From: Dendrophyllia cribrosa
Lineage: Eukaryota > Cnidaria > Anthozoa > Scleractinia > Dendrophylliidae
DNA: 64,000 bases
Direction of reading: 5' to 3'
Assembly: GCA_024195265.1 (NCBI GenBank)
Contig: JAJLRJ010000013.1
Location: 20,760,521 to 20,824,520 of the forward strand
How positions within the stretch are numbered: the stretch's first letter is position 1; the number at the start of each line of letters is the position of its first letter. Both the position numbers and the translations under genes were made by a program. Under the pieces are notes generated by a model. It was given only the letters and a program-made list of their open reading frames with translations, did not search any database and was not told the DNA's origin. Below, in pieces: positions 43,202-54,935 of this stretch.

Positions 43202-45214
43202 GGTTTTTCCCTGATTTTCTTTTTTTATCCTTTATATATATTCTGGTACTGTTTGGACATAATATGCTGCTATGGTAATGATAATTATGATATCATAGAG
43301 TATGTAGCATGAGGACAATAAGCCATCTTTGAATTAAAAGGCATGTTTTTACCTTATTTCAGTGAAAAAAAAAGGACAAAATGCTACCAAAAGTAGCAAA
43401 ATGTTTAACTGTATTATATTTTACAACTCCCGCAAAAATTATTTGGGAAGTAACAGATTTCCAGCAGCGCCATAACCCATAATATTTACCTTAACTTGTG
43501 GAGCACATGACAGGCTATCTATTAGAGGTAAAATATTTTTGATATATTCTAACACTGCAGAAAACCCAAGGGTCGGGGGGGGGGGGAGGTTGCAAATATC
43601 CTCTTTCCCTTGTTCTATGGTTGGGGTATAGCCTAGTACATATGTCAGTTTGTATGTATGTTCAAGGGTTTTAATTGGCTCTGGCTCACTAAGATTTTCA
43701 ATAATTTGCTGTGTTATTAATAGCTCTGATTTGAAACAAAATCTTCCCTAAAATGCCACATAGTTTTTCAAAATGTCCACACCTGTCACAAACTCTAGAT
43801 CCATACATTTATATCGTTGCAGGTACAACTGCATATTAAATAAGAATGAAATGAAAAACCGAGAGAAAAGATACACAAAATATATGAAATGAAAATGAAA
43901 TACATTGCTGCCATGTACAATAACTCTAAAGTTCTTTTCTTCCAGGTTATAGTGAATGGTTCTAAAGGTACGTGTACATTCACTTACATGTAGGTAGGGA
44001 AACTTCTAACATTCATTAATAATTCACAAGAAAAAGAACCCAAAAGAACTGAAAATTTAATTCAGTTTTAAAAATCCTGATACAGTATGTAGCTATACTG
44101 TAACATTGATACAGACCTCTAATAGGAATGCTATAATTAGCTCCATCACTATTGTTCCACTAGATACAACATCTATAATTTTGCTTAGAGGTAGCCAATC
44201 AAATTAAGATCCTCAGGCCTAAAATATGAACATAATACAATGCCTCATCTAAATCAGAATCTTACATTAAATTAGACCTTGAAATGACCGTTCATCCAAA
44301 ACAAAATTATATTCTCAAGAAACAAGTCATAATGACACACATCAATAATTATTGTGTTCAATCAATCAATCAATCAATCAATCAAACTTTATTTAAAAAC
44401 AGGGTAAGGGGTTTAGCTTAAAGAAAACACTTCGCAGGCTCATTAACAAGTTCAGCCAGTTTTTCTGGCTAGTGCACCTTCATAATCTCCCAAAGTCTTT
44501 GTTTTCTATTGAAATTAAAGTCGGTCATCAGTTCTCTTTCAGCTGGTTAAGTTAGTCGGTAGCCGGCTCTTAACTACATCCCTGACAGATTTTTAGATTT
44601 TTCAGATTTTTTTATTTTATTGCACTATTTCAGTAATTTACAAAAAAAAAATAACAATGCGTCATAAAAAAACAACAACAACAACAAACTTAAATTACAA
44701 AAATCATTAAAGTTGGAATGTGCGCAGTGACCAAAGTAGCTTAGGCTTTCGAGTTGATCACTGCCACGTGTAACTAACTGGCGTAGTCATTTAATAAACG
44801 TAAAGCAGAGGCTGGAGAAATTAAAAGTGCATAAGGTTATACTACAATTTTATATAAAACATTTTATATAAAATAGGGTAGCCCATTCAGCCGAAGCCGA
44901 ATGGCCTACCATACCCTCACTCTCATAACTTAGCTGTTAACATTGTTTACAAGGTTTAAAGTACAGTTTTCATGATATAAACTCATTTACAAGTAAACAA
45001 CTTGACACCCACTGAGTTTCTTGCCATTCTCGATAGCACTGTATCATAGTAACATGGCATGCATTCACATAATTTACAGCGTAATGCCCCAGGGCAGTTC
45101 AGCTTTAATTCCCCACTCCCAGAACATAACAAGTCTTGAAATACCTAGGGTGTACAAAAGGGCTCTTTCACTGCTATTACATGCATGAGTTAAACTATAA
45201 AATCACTCAAATAA
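43202..45214. other. unannotated stretch with a (TCAA)n microsatellite
   Basis: No gene supported. The microsatellite at 44358-44385 followed by ACTTTATTTA resembles the reversed 3' tail of a non-LTR element. A palindromic GGTAGCCCATTC / GAATGGCCTACC lies near 44877-44912. Confidence 0.35.
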
Positions 45215-46540
45215 AAAATGTTATTTTAAGAACCAAATTTGTTAAAACAAATCGACAGGTAAGAACGTTTTTGTCGTTAAATTAAATTTCTTAATTTTAG
45301 AATTAATTCTTATTTTAAGATAAACAGTTTCTTACTTTAAGTTCCTTATTTTATGAAACAATTATTCTTATTTTCAATGACAATTCAAGAACATGTTTTC
45401 TTAAAATTAATGTTACAAGTCAAAAATAAATTCAGGTCATTTTTTTCAACCAAGGTTATAAAAACAATAAATTAAAAAAAAGATAAATAATGGAAAAGTT
45501 ATTCTGTGCTGAATTTTTCTACCAGCCAACTTTCATTCTTCCCCTGTAACATCATGCTTCAAGTAATAATGCAATAAAAACATTATACTTAGTACCTACC
45601 TTGGAGCTGAACTCCCACCCTTCAGATTTGTTGTCCACTGCCCTCACCACTATACAACGCAGGAGATCGATTGATGCAATTTCCCCTGAACTTTGTTATA
45701 TTATTACACAGCCTCTCCTCGGCCAAAAGTTAAATTACATACAATGTACAATAAAAATATCAACCTAGGTTAAAAATTAAAGGCTCCTGCGAGCCAACCC
45801 GTGAATACGGTAACGCAATATAAATTGTGTTTTTTTTTTTTGGAAATTAAATGTAACAACTTTTGTCGAACGCAGCTCGAAAAAACGAAAAGAAAAAAAA
45901 TCCGTCCTGGACGAGAATGGAACTCACGTCCTTTAGCTCCTTCCGGCACTATTGTCCCCTCATTCACCCACTACATTACCTAGGCCAAACTTTGTTATTT
46001 CAACGTAGATAGGCGGAAAAAAATTACATCTGAGTGATGAATCGAGCGAGCGAGTGAGCGAGTGAGTGAATTAGCCACAGTTATCAATAACCCATTCATT
46101 ACGCTTGACCCAGGTTAAAATAAATCTAACCTGAAAGTAAATTTGACCTGTAACATTAATTCCCATTTTAGAAGAGTATTTTTAAAATAAAGAGCATTCT
46201 TATTTTAAGAGTATTTAAAAGTATTCTCATTTTAAGAGCATTTTTAAAATAAAGAGTATTCTCATTTTAAGAGTATTTTTAAAATAAAGTATTATGTTTT
46301 AAAATAAAAAACAGTTTCTTGTTTTTAAAAGTTTATTTTAAGAAAAATTGACAAAGCTTTTAAGAAAACTTTCTTCCTTAAAATGAAGTAAAAAAAAAAA
46401 CAAATTAAAGTAAGAAGCCAATTTTTGGCAACTCTTAAATCAAGAACAGACACCTCAAATTAAGAACATCCTTCTTAAAATACGAAATTACCTTTATCTG
46501 AACTAAGAAAAAACTTTTAAATCTAAAACTTCACATTAGG
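45215..46540. mobile_element. foldback-like element with TTAAGAA-rich arms
   Basis: The left arm (about 45215-45470) and right arm (about 46110-46540) are rich in TTTTAAGA and TCTTAAAA words. They share CTGTAACATTAATT on the right against AATTAATGTTACAAG on the left, and CAGGTTAAAATAAA against a related left word. A SINE copy sits between the arms. Exact ends not resolved. Confidence 0.45.
45775..46110 (-). mobile_element. SINE-like element with tRNA-related region (copy 3)
   Basis: Shares GGCTCCTNNGAGCCAACCCG at the left with copy 1 and GAGCGAGTGAGTGA with CCCATTCATTACGC at the right. The reverse strand holds TAGTGGGTGAATGAGG and GAGTTCCATTCTCGTCC, weak A and B boxes. Confidence 0.5.
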
Positions 46541-46777
46541 ACTTCAACACGGACAAAGTGTGTAATTCATTATGAATTCAATAATTATTCCTCACATGCG
46601 CAGTTTAGAGCTAACACTACCGCGGGAGACTTGGAACTAACTAGTATCTTAGCATGCAACCGAATGCATATTTATCCCCTGACGCATCCAGTTTCTTTCC
46701 GTCGATCAAAACCTGTTTTGAATCAGCGAAAACGAAACGTGCGAACGAGAATGGCTTTCGATTAATTTGAACGTGGC

Positions 46778-49700
46778 AGGAGCCCATTACCCGGAGCGTG
46801 CAACTACCATAAATTCGAGCAACGGCGTTTTTACAAGTAGGTTTATTTTTAGATAAGCCTTTCCCGCGAATTGGTTTCGGAAAGCCAATCACAAGCAATT
46901 ACATAATTAAGAGCGCCTGTCTGTAAAAATCAAACATATCGCGGCAAGTGATAAAATTGGATTCTTTTGATATTTTAACGTTAGATAGACTAAGGTATAA
47001 CAAAAATCACTGGATACCTTTTTCGGCCAAATATCTTTTTATTCTAAAGAAAAATACAGAAAGCGAAAGTCCGTTAAAATCACCATTTAAGGCGGAAAAT
47101 TGTTGCACAACTTTGACAGTCTCGCTTACAAAAACAAGTAGCGCTACGGCATTTAAAACATGAAAATCGTATTTTGCAATCTTTAGCTATCTATAAGAGT
47201 GATTTATGGAATTATTATGTTGTTCTTTGCGTGCAAAATAATTTTATTTCGAAGACATATATTTTACTTCTTTAAAAGTACCTCGTAAACAAAACAATTT
47301 TTCACCATGTGCTAAACCTTCAAACGGATTAAGTTTCTGCTGGTTAATTTTCATAAAGATGATCTCAAGATGGCCGTAAAAATTTCCTTGGGCAAATGAT
47401 TCAGAGCGACGCGAGAGCATTTCAAAGTTCGTTAAAATTAAGAGTTATTTGACCTTTATACGAGGTCAACAATCAATTTGCGGGTCACACAAATATTCTA
47501 ACTTCTGCTTCTGTGTTAACCCATTATGAAATTAAAATAGCCACATTGACAAACATTGAAATTTCCTTACCTCATTTGCGGTAGAAGACAGATTCAGAGA
47601 CCATTTTTGTGTATAAATCCCTTCTTTGTTCATCGTATTTTTAATTTATAACGTCCGATGCACGCCGCCGCGGACTGCCATGCAAGGTCGCACGCAAACC
47701 TCTGTTAAACTTTCGACACATTTCAGCATTAAGGCGTCTTATTTAAAGGCTATAGCATTTGTCGAATGTTCTTCGGTTTGAAGTTAACGGATAGATAAAT
47801 CTAATCACTGCTTGAGAAGTACTGAATGAACAAACATGTCGGGCCGTTACATGTAAGCCGTGATCGTGACGGCAGTTATTTGTGTCGTCACGCAATGCAG
47901 CTGTTCTTCGGCATTTTAGCGGGGTAGGGGTAGGGCTAAAGAGCTGGAAAACACCGAATTTATGTCTGAAACTCTTGCAGCGGAGAAAAATAAATAGTCT
48001 TTTCAGTCACGTTTAGCACATTTAAGCGCTTTCATTCTCTATTGCTCTACTCCGGAAAGATTATTCAGCCATCCTTTTTTTCGTATTGTTTTTTCTTGTT
48101 TTTTCTTTTTTTTTCTTTTACTGTCTTCATGAAATGCAAATGGCATCACTAGCTTTTTACCTGATTAAGATCACTGTGGTATTAAGCTAGTTCTGTCCTT
48201 TTTTCGTATTGTTTATTTTTTCTTTTTATCAGAAGGATACTGTCTTCATGAAACATTATGTGAAAAAGGGAAAATCAGTCTAATATTTGCCACATGCACG
48301 GCCCCCAAAATATATCAATTTGTACAGTGCAACTAGTGATGTAAACTTTTGTCAAACGTTACACACCGCAACTGATGTTTCCTTTGTCTCTTAATTGACC
48401 GAGAGGGAGCCTCAAAAGAGGACTTATTTGGATGTTTTCTACTTGTCAATAATCTTACTGTGAGTTTGGGTTACCTGTGGTTCGTGAATTCCGTCGATGA
48501 TATGTACCATAGATGTGGGGGGGGGGGGGGGGGGGGGGGGGGCGAGAGGAGGGGGGGGGGGGGGAGTCTCACTGCCCTACTTCAAATTCATGTCATGCCT
48601 TAATTCAGAACCATTTGTTGCATTTGTCGGTGTTACAAACTAAGTAAACCTAAGTATTTTTTTGGCAGTAGCAAAATAATTAGAAACCCGCTCAGATTTT
48701 AAAGTTGATAACGAGAGAATATCTAAAAATTGAAGAACTTACTAAGTTTAATACAGTATCGCCAATTGTCGAGAAGAAAAATAAATACTGTTTAAATAAT
48801 GCAGTTGACAAAAAAGTAAACACTACCTGGTTTTGCTAATTACCTAGTGCCTTCACTTGAAGGCGGCGCTAAAGTGCATGTTTTTGTACATCAAAGATTC
48901 GAGTTCAGTTCTAGGTATTACACAAAAATGGAAGGCACTTGTTCGTTTAAGTCCTTTGTTGGTGGAGTTTGTGGTTATGACATTCGCGATCGAAAGCGTG
49001 GAACGGAAATTGTCCCTTAACTTTCGCGCACAAAGATGAGAGACTGAGATGAGATCGAACTTATTTTATGTCGAGCAGCGTTTACTAGAAATGTAAAGGA
49101 AGTAGTTGTAAACTAAAGTTGTCGAATTTAGTTCAGTGGCGCGGATCTAGGGAAGCGGCCCCTTTCCATTCCTTTTTTGGCGAAGAAAAAGACTCGAGGG
49201 ACCGAACTTTTTTTCAGGACCATTTTCACTCCCCCTCCCACCCCCTCTCCTTATGAGCAAGCTGGATCCGCAACTGGAAATTTATAGTGAAAAAGAGATC
49301 ACATGCATGATGCTATCCACAGGAAGTCCTGGTATACCCATCTTTCAGGGGCAGCTCCATCAAGTAGAGCACCTCGACTCGTATGGTAAGAAGGTAAATT
49401 TAGGAAACGAGAAAAAAGCATCCAATATGGAAAGCAAGACTGGGGAGAGGAGTTAAAAATCGTTGCTCGCAAAAGACTATTGCTACCAATTAATATATTT
49501 TAGAACATATTGACTAACGAAGAAAATTAAATGGTGCTGAAATATATTTCTAAACAGTTATTGTTTTTTTACTTGCTAAAGTGTTTCAATTTAATTGCCT
49601 TATCCGCACCCCTACCCCCTTAAATGCAAACAAAACTGCATTGCGTGACATAACCGAAAAAAGACTGAAAGCAAACGTCCGACATGTTTTGTTTGTACTT

Positions 49701-50828
49701 CAAAGTAACATTTCAAATCTTTTAGCGCACTACAAAACCGAGGAACGCTCCAAAAGGTACTTAGCCCTTTGAATAGATGCTGTGATACTGAAAAGTGTCG
49801 AAAGTTTAACAAAAATTGGCTGACCCTGTTGTCGTCCGACGTTTATCGGACGTTGTAAACAAGACTAAAGGACATACGATGAACGGTGAAAAAAATGCAA
49901 GAAAATGATCTCTGGATAAGTCTTCTACAACAAATAAGGTAAGAAAATTTCAAAACATTTTTTCTATGGGCTACTTTAACCTTATTTGTGTTAAGACATG
50001 TGGTGGAAAGTGAAATGTTTGTGTGACCCGCAAATTGATTGTTGACCTCGTAAGGTCAAATAACTCTTAATTTAACTAACTTTGAAATGCTCTCGCGTCG
50101 CTCTGAATCATTTGCCCAAAGAAATTTTTACGGCAATCTTAAGATCATCTTTATACAAATTAACCAACAGAAACTTAATCCGTTTGAAGGTTTAGCACAT
50201 GGTGAAAAGTTGTTTTGTTTACGAGGTACTTTTAAAGAAGTAAAATATATGTCTTCGAAATTAAATTTTTTTGCAAGCAAAGAACAACAAAATAATTCCC
50301 TAAATCACTCTACTAGATAACTAAAGATTGCATAATATGATTTTCATGTTTTAAATGCTGTAGCGTTACTTGTTTTTGCAAGCGAAGCTGTCAAAGTTGT
50401 GCAATAATTTTCCACCTCAAATGGCGATTTTAACGGACTTTCGTTTTTTGAATTTTTCTTTTAAATAAAAAGATATTTGGCCGAAAAAAGTATCAAGTGA
50501 TTTTTGTTATACCTTAATCTATCTAACTTTAAAATATGAAAGAAATCGAATTTTTATTACTTGCCAGAAAATTTCAAATTTGTCTGATTTTTACGGACAG
50601 GCGCTCTTAATAAGTATTCACATGCTCACATTCCTGTGTGACGAATGTCTGATTTCCAGTCGCTATGTGAATACACTGTATGTGAATGTTATTAATTATG
50701 CAATTGCTTGTGATTGGTTTTCCGAAACCAATTCACGGGAAAGGCTTATCTAAAAATAAACCTACTTGTAAAAACGCCGTTTCACAGGCGCAGTATGGAA
50801 GTTGCACGCTCCGGGATTATGGACTCCT
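46778..50828. mobile_element. 4.05 kb Mutator-like non-autonomous element
   Basis: The termini start AGGAGCCCATTACCCGG (left) and, read inward from the right, AGGAGTCCATAATCCCGG. The inverted repeat extends about 0.75-0.8 kb (46778 to ~47500 with ~50020 to 50828). GAACGTGGC is duplicated directly at 46769-46777 and 50829-50837. Long inverted termini and a 9-bp duplication are the marks of Mutator-like elements. The right arm has a ~70 bp extra segment near 50620-50690. The 2.5 kb interior has no recognised transposase and includes a run of about 28 G near 48515. Confidence 0.8.
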
Positions 50829-50847
50829 GAACGTGGCTAATATATAT

Positions 50848-51735
50848 ATATAGATAGGCAGAGCCTAACGGCGTCGCTCTCTGAACAGAAATTAAAGCCG
50901 ATGAAAAGATTATCTTAACTAAGGTGAAAGGTCGAAAGCACAAGAATAAAATTGACGACCGGGCAATTTTTTTAATTTTAGCAATTCTCAAAAACAGACT
51001 TACGCGACCGTTTGCACAGTACATTTAGACCGTACAAAAGTTCACAAAAACAACTTTTTCTCCGTCTAGAATAACTAGTACGACTAATTTTCGAATAAAA
51101 TACATCTGTTGCTTATAAAAAATTGTCCGAGAAACTGATTTGGAAATCAAAATTGCAAAAAATACACAAACATATTTGCATAAGACCATGCACGCGAGTG
51201 AAGTTAGAACTATAAAATCTAAGTCTTGTTTTGTTTACATAAAATCACTTTTCAACCTATGAAATAAATGAATGAACAAACACATAAAAATGGACAACAC
51301 AATCTTCTTTCGAAAAGTTTTATTCAAATCTCCATAAGTTTATGTTGAAAATCAAAACGCGAACCAGTTACAGCTCATCGAGGCCGATCGAGATGTCTCG
51401 GAAATCAAAACAACTGAATTTAATTGAGCACGTTTTTTAAACAAGTCTCCAAAACTAGCGAGAACACAAAGAAAAAGTCAATCACAGATTGATATCAACA
51501 TAAATACCCATCGAAAAATGCAATCTGTTTTACCTTTAAGTCCTTCGCTTGCTCGGAAATTCTTTAATAAATCTCCGCTTGATCTTTGGTTGTGAAATCC
51601 GTAATGAAAACAAACATCTCGGATGTTGTGTAGCGTCATACGCGCATGTTTTGCGACGTCATTATACGCGTCCGCGAAATAGCCATGTCCAATACGGGCC
51701 GCCGCGGGCCGCGGCGGGCCGCACACGCACGCGCC
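50848..51735 (+). repeat. dispersed repeat, copy 1
   Basis: Matches 62697 to about 63840 in the same orientation, sharing GGTGAAAGGTCG, TTTTAGCAATTCTCAAAAAC, CACAGTACATTTAGACCGTA and GCGTCATACGCGCATG. Ends in a GC-rich segment with GGGCCGCCGCGGGCCGCGGC. Non-coding. Confidence 0.75.
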
Positions 51736-51754
51736 CTCGACCCGAGAGGCAGTG

Positions 51755-51895
51755 ATGGTTTCATTTGATGGCTGGAGTTCCGAGTGGAATCGAAGGATCG
51801 AAGATGAGCGTGAGATTCGCAGAAACGATCGCAGTAAAAGATGGCGTCAAAAGAAAACGCTCAACTGGCTCAACCCTTTCGAGCAAAAATATTGA
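51755..51895 (+). CDS. 46-codon open frame, possible exon
   Basis: ATG at 51755 gives MVSFDGWSSEWNRRI, then a strongly basic stretch and LNWLNPFEQKY before TGA. The start recalls the VxFDGW core of Tudor-knot/chromo-barrel folds, but the rest does not. No second exon was found. Low support. Confidence 0.2.
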   Translation: MVSFDGWSSEWNRRIEDEREIRRNDRSKRWRQKKTLNWLNPFEQKY

Positions 51896-53552
51896 ATGAA
51901 GCTCCAGTGATAAATAAATAATATCTCTTAAATAAACGTCAAGGTTTATTTGTAGTTACCCGTCATAAAATGCTACAATGCAACTTCAGCCTTCCAGAAA
52001 TTTATGCAATTAATAAACACAGAGACTTTGCGTTGTTTGACTGAAAAGACAACACGCATTACTGATCGCTTGATCGATCATGGCTGAGCCCGGCTCAAAA
52101 TACCAAAACAAAATAAAACCAGTCGATTTACACCACCCGCATGGAATTGTCTTAATGTTAAAATCTTTCCGAATACATTTCGCTTTGAAACGGGAAACTT
52201 TCGTGCAAGAACAGCTCGCTTTCTAATTACACACTTTGTTCATGTTGAAGTCGCCATGTTTAAGAGTGAATGGCGGAATAAACTGTTAGAAAATTCAGAA
52301 TTATATAAATTTTATGAAAAGAACTTCATTCACATTACAGCATTCGATGTTGTTGTCTTAAAGAGAGAAAAGTTTAATAATTTATTAACGACTAAATCGC
52401 TAAATCTCCTGATTTCTACATCAGGCACCTTTGCAAACAATTTGAATCGTTGTGATGTTTTTAATTCTCTCACGCGAGGTTTTGGTTTTCAATTCCCCAA
52501 CTGAAACTTGAAAATAACACAAAACAGCAATTAAGAACAACGAAATAGCACAAAAGGTGCACCACTGCCACCTAAATGCATTCTTTTAAATGTAGAGTAA
52601 TAAACAAAACAGATGAATTCCAAGACGCGACAATGCAGACAATAGGGAACTTTAGATTTGAGTACGAGTACGAGATTGAGTACGAGTTCGACTTTCGAAT
52701 TTCAAACCAGCCACGTCCCCAGAACAGTTTGTCCTTTCTGTTGCCGACCAGTGGTTAAGGAGGCTCTAGGAATAAGATTGTTGTGATAAGTGATTATCTA
52801 AAGTACGCGACCAAGGTTTAAAAAGTCGTACTCGCACTCAATCTCGTACTCGTAGCCCTAATGAACTTCACGATCGAACGATTAAGCACCCGGAAAAAGT
52901 GATCTAAAATGCAGAATTTTTCCACGGATTAAGATTCTACAGACCAAAACTATGCCATCTCAAACACTTAAGTATAGAAATCAGTCGTTTCGAACTTACC
53001 TGCACATAAAGGAGCGAGAAAAAAGCACAAAAACACCCGGGAACATAGAGCTGCTGTAAGCGACGTGTCTTCCGCCATTACTAACCATAGTTAATAGAAC
53101 AAACTGAAACTCATGCAGTCAGTCCTTTGTTATATGTTTTTGTTCTCCATTTCTTTTGTTCAAAACACAAAAGGCATTGAAATGCATATCAATGACTGAC
53201 CAGTAGAAACATTTGGGCTCATACGTTAAACAAAAAAATGTGCACGGTCACGGTTCGTTCAACAAAAAACAAAACAGCTTTGTACACTATTTTTAAGATT
53301 TGATGAGCTTCATAACCGTTTTGTTCTATTAACTATGTACTAACGAAATGCTTCGCGATGTGACGTGTACCCCATTCCGAGATATTTAATTCCGAGACTC
53401 ACACATAACGCATCACACTTCACAAATCACGCTTTATTCAATTACTGATTTCAAAGTTATTGTGCCAATATGACCATTTTAATTTACTGAACAATCTATT
53501 TATTTATTTATTTGTATTACAATTCATGGCAACTAACTAACAATAAAATTAA

Positions 53553-53585
<33 letters not shown>

Positions 53586-53690
53586 AAAAGAAAAAAAGAA
53601 AGGCCATTGGAGTTGCGCAAAAGAGCCAGAGACCCCATACAAGGCGCAACACCACAGATACTATTTACATAAAAATATTATATTAACATA
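51896..53690. other. unannotated stretch with two inverted-repeat units
   Basis: An inverted pair at 52650-52690 and 52823-52862 (GAGTACGAGTACGAGATTGA against its complement), and another at 53085-53104 and 53320-53340 (AGTTAATAGAACAAA against TTTGTTCTATTAACT), are probably MITEs. (ATTT)n and (AATA)n microsatellites at 53500-53590. No gene. Confidence 0.45.
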
Positions 53691-53699
53691 GATATGTCC

Positions 53700-53897
53700 T
53701 ATATACAAATGTATTTTCCGCCGGTATTTCGAGTGTATTATGCAGATTTTGTTTCCTACTTTTCGCACCTCTGCCGCATCGCCGGCATTGTTTGTAGACT
53801 TCGTCTATTGGCCACTTGACAGTATTTATAGCATACACTTGCATTTGTTTTCCACTCACGTTCGCGGTCTTCGCACAGTTTTCTGCCGTATTACATT
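53700..53897 (+). repeat. direct repeat, copy A, upstream of the gag-like frame
   Basis: TATTATGCAGATTTTGTTTC through TTTTCTGCCGTATTACATT recurs at 56740-56929 with few changes. It ends about 30 bases before the gag-like start codon, so it may be the element's 5' region. Confidence 0.75.
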
Positions 53898-53923
53898 GAT
53901 CAAACGTTAGGGAGTTAAGACTC

Positions 53924-54710
53924 ATGAATCAAGAAGAAGCTAAGCAAGATAGTTCTTCAGGTCTATCTCGTCCTTGCACAGGAGGGTCTTTACCCCAGGT
54001 TTCCACAGGAGGCGTTTCAAACCCAGTTGCAGTAGATCAAGTATTTTCGATGTTCAAAAGTTCAAAAGCCTGGAAAGCAAGCTAGACGAAAAAGGGAAAG
54101 AAATTGAACACAAGAACAAAATCGACAATGAAATAATCCAGTTGGAGCGATTTTAGAATACCCGTCCACTTATTTACATATCCCTAAACGTTTTAAAGAA
54201 CGAAGCATATGAAAACAAAAGGATCCATTCTTATTTAATGAGATGCAAATAAGTGGACGGATATTTTACAGTTTAGCCATCCAGTTAAAGTTAAAAGGGA
54301 ACCAGAAGCAACACGAATTAAACTCTGAGTTGGACGGTGTACTCGAAAATATTGGCCTCGAAAATCAACGCGACAAGCCGAATCCTGTTCGTATTAAAAA
54401 GTTATATAAGAAAGCGACAGAAGCTCATTAGGATAGCTGACAAGAACAAGGACGGCTGGCAAGTGATGGCTGAATATGAATCGGACGACCTGGCGTCGGG
54501 ATCAGAGGATGAGAAGCGACTTAAAAGGGCTAAAGAAGTGGCGAATCGCAAAAGGCGTCAGAAACAACAATTTCTGATCGGGGGAAGAAGCCCAGCCTGT
54601 GGATGGATTCTACTACTGACAATCAGCTTTTTCGGGTGTTTCTTGGTGTTGCGGAAGCCATTGTTGGTTAGCTTTTGTGTTGTGGTGTGGGTATTGTTCA
54701 GTGTCTTTTG
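53924..54710 (+). pseudogene. DIRS-like retrotransposon gag remnant
   Basis: ATG at 53924 opens MNQEEAKQDSSSGLSRPCTG, with a frame change near 54050 leading to SLDEKGKEIEHKNKID. A 110-bp insertion (54157-54266) interrupts it. Later frames read RKRQKLIRIADKNKDGWQVM and EYESDDLASGSEDEKRLKRA, the acidic/basic segment I associate with DIRS-type gag proteins, then RKRRQKQQF. No reverse transcriptase or recombinase follows. A zinc knuckle that may belong to the same gag appears at 57030. Confidence 0.5.
54157..54266. mobile_element. 110-bp MITE in the gag-like frame
   Basis: AATACCCGTCCACTTATTTAC at the left and GCAAATAAGTGGACGGATATT at the right are inverted. The surrounding gag frame is split here. 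Confidence 0.6.
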
Positions 54711-54935
54711 AATCTTTTGTTTTACGTCATTTGGTGATCACACCATCCGCAACACCAAGAAACTACCGCTTTTTCGTGGTGAGTTATTTTGGTAATTTTT
54801 CGGTTGTACCCGGTTTTGGGTACTTTGTATGTCTCACATCTTAAATCTGCTTGCGTATCCATCCATATACATGCTTGTTCTCTCTTTGCTATATTCAGTT
54901 GGAATTTAGGGGTCAAATATTTTACTTTCGATTAA

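Noticed and set aside
45783..46108. Functional tRNA gene
   Set aside because: Boxes are weak, no cloverleaf can be drawn with confidence, and the unit is repeated with long flanks, so it is a SINE-type repeat.
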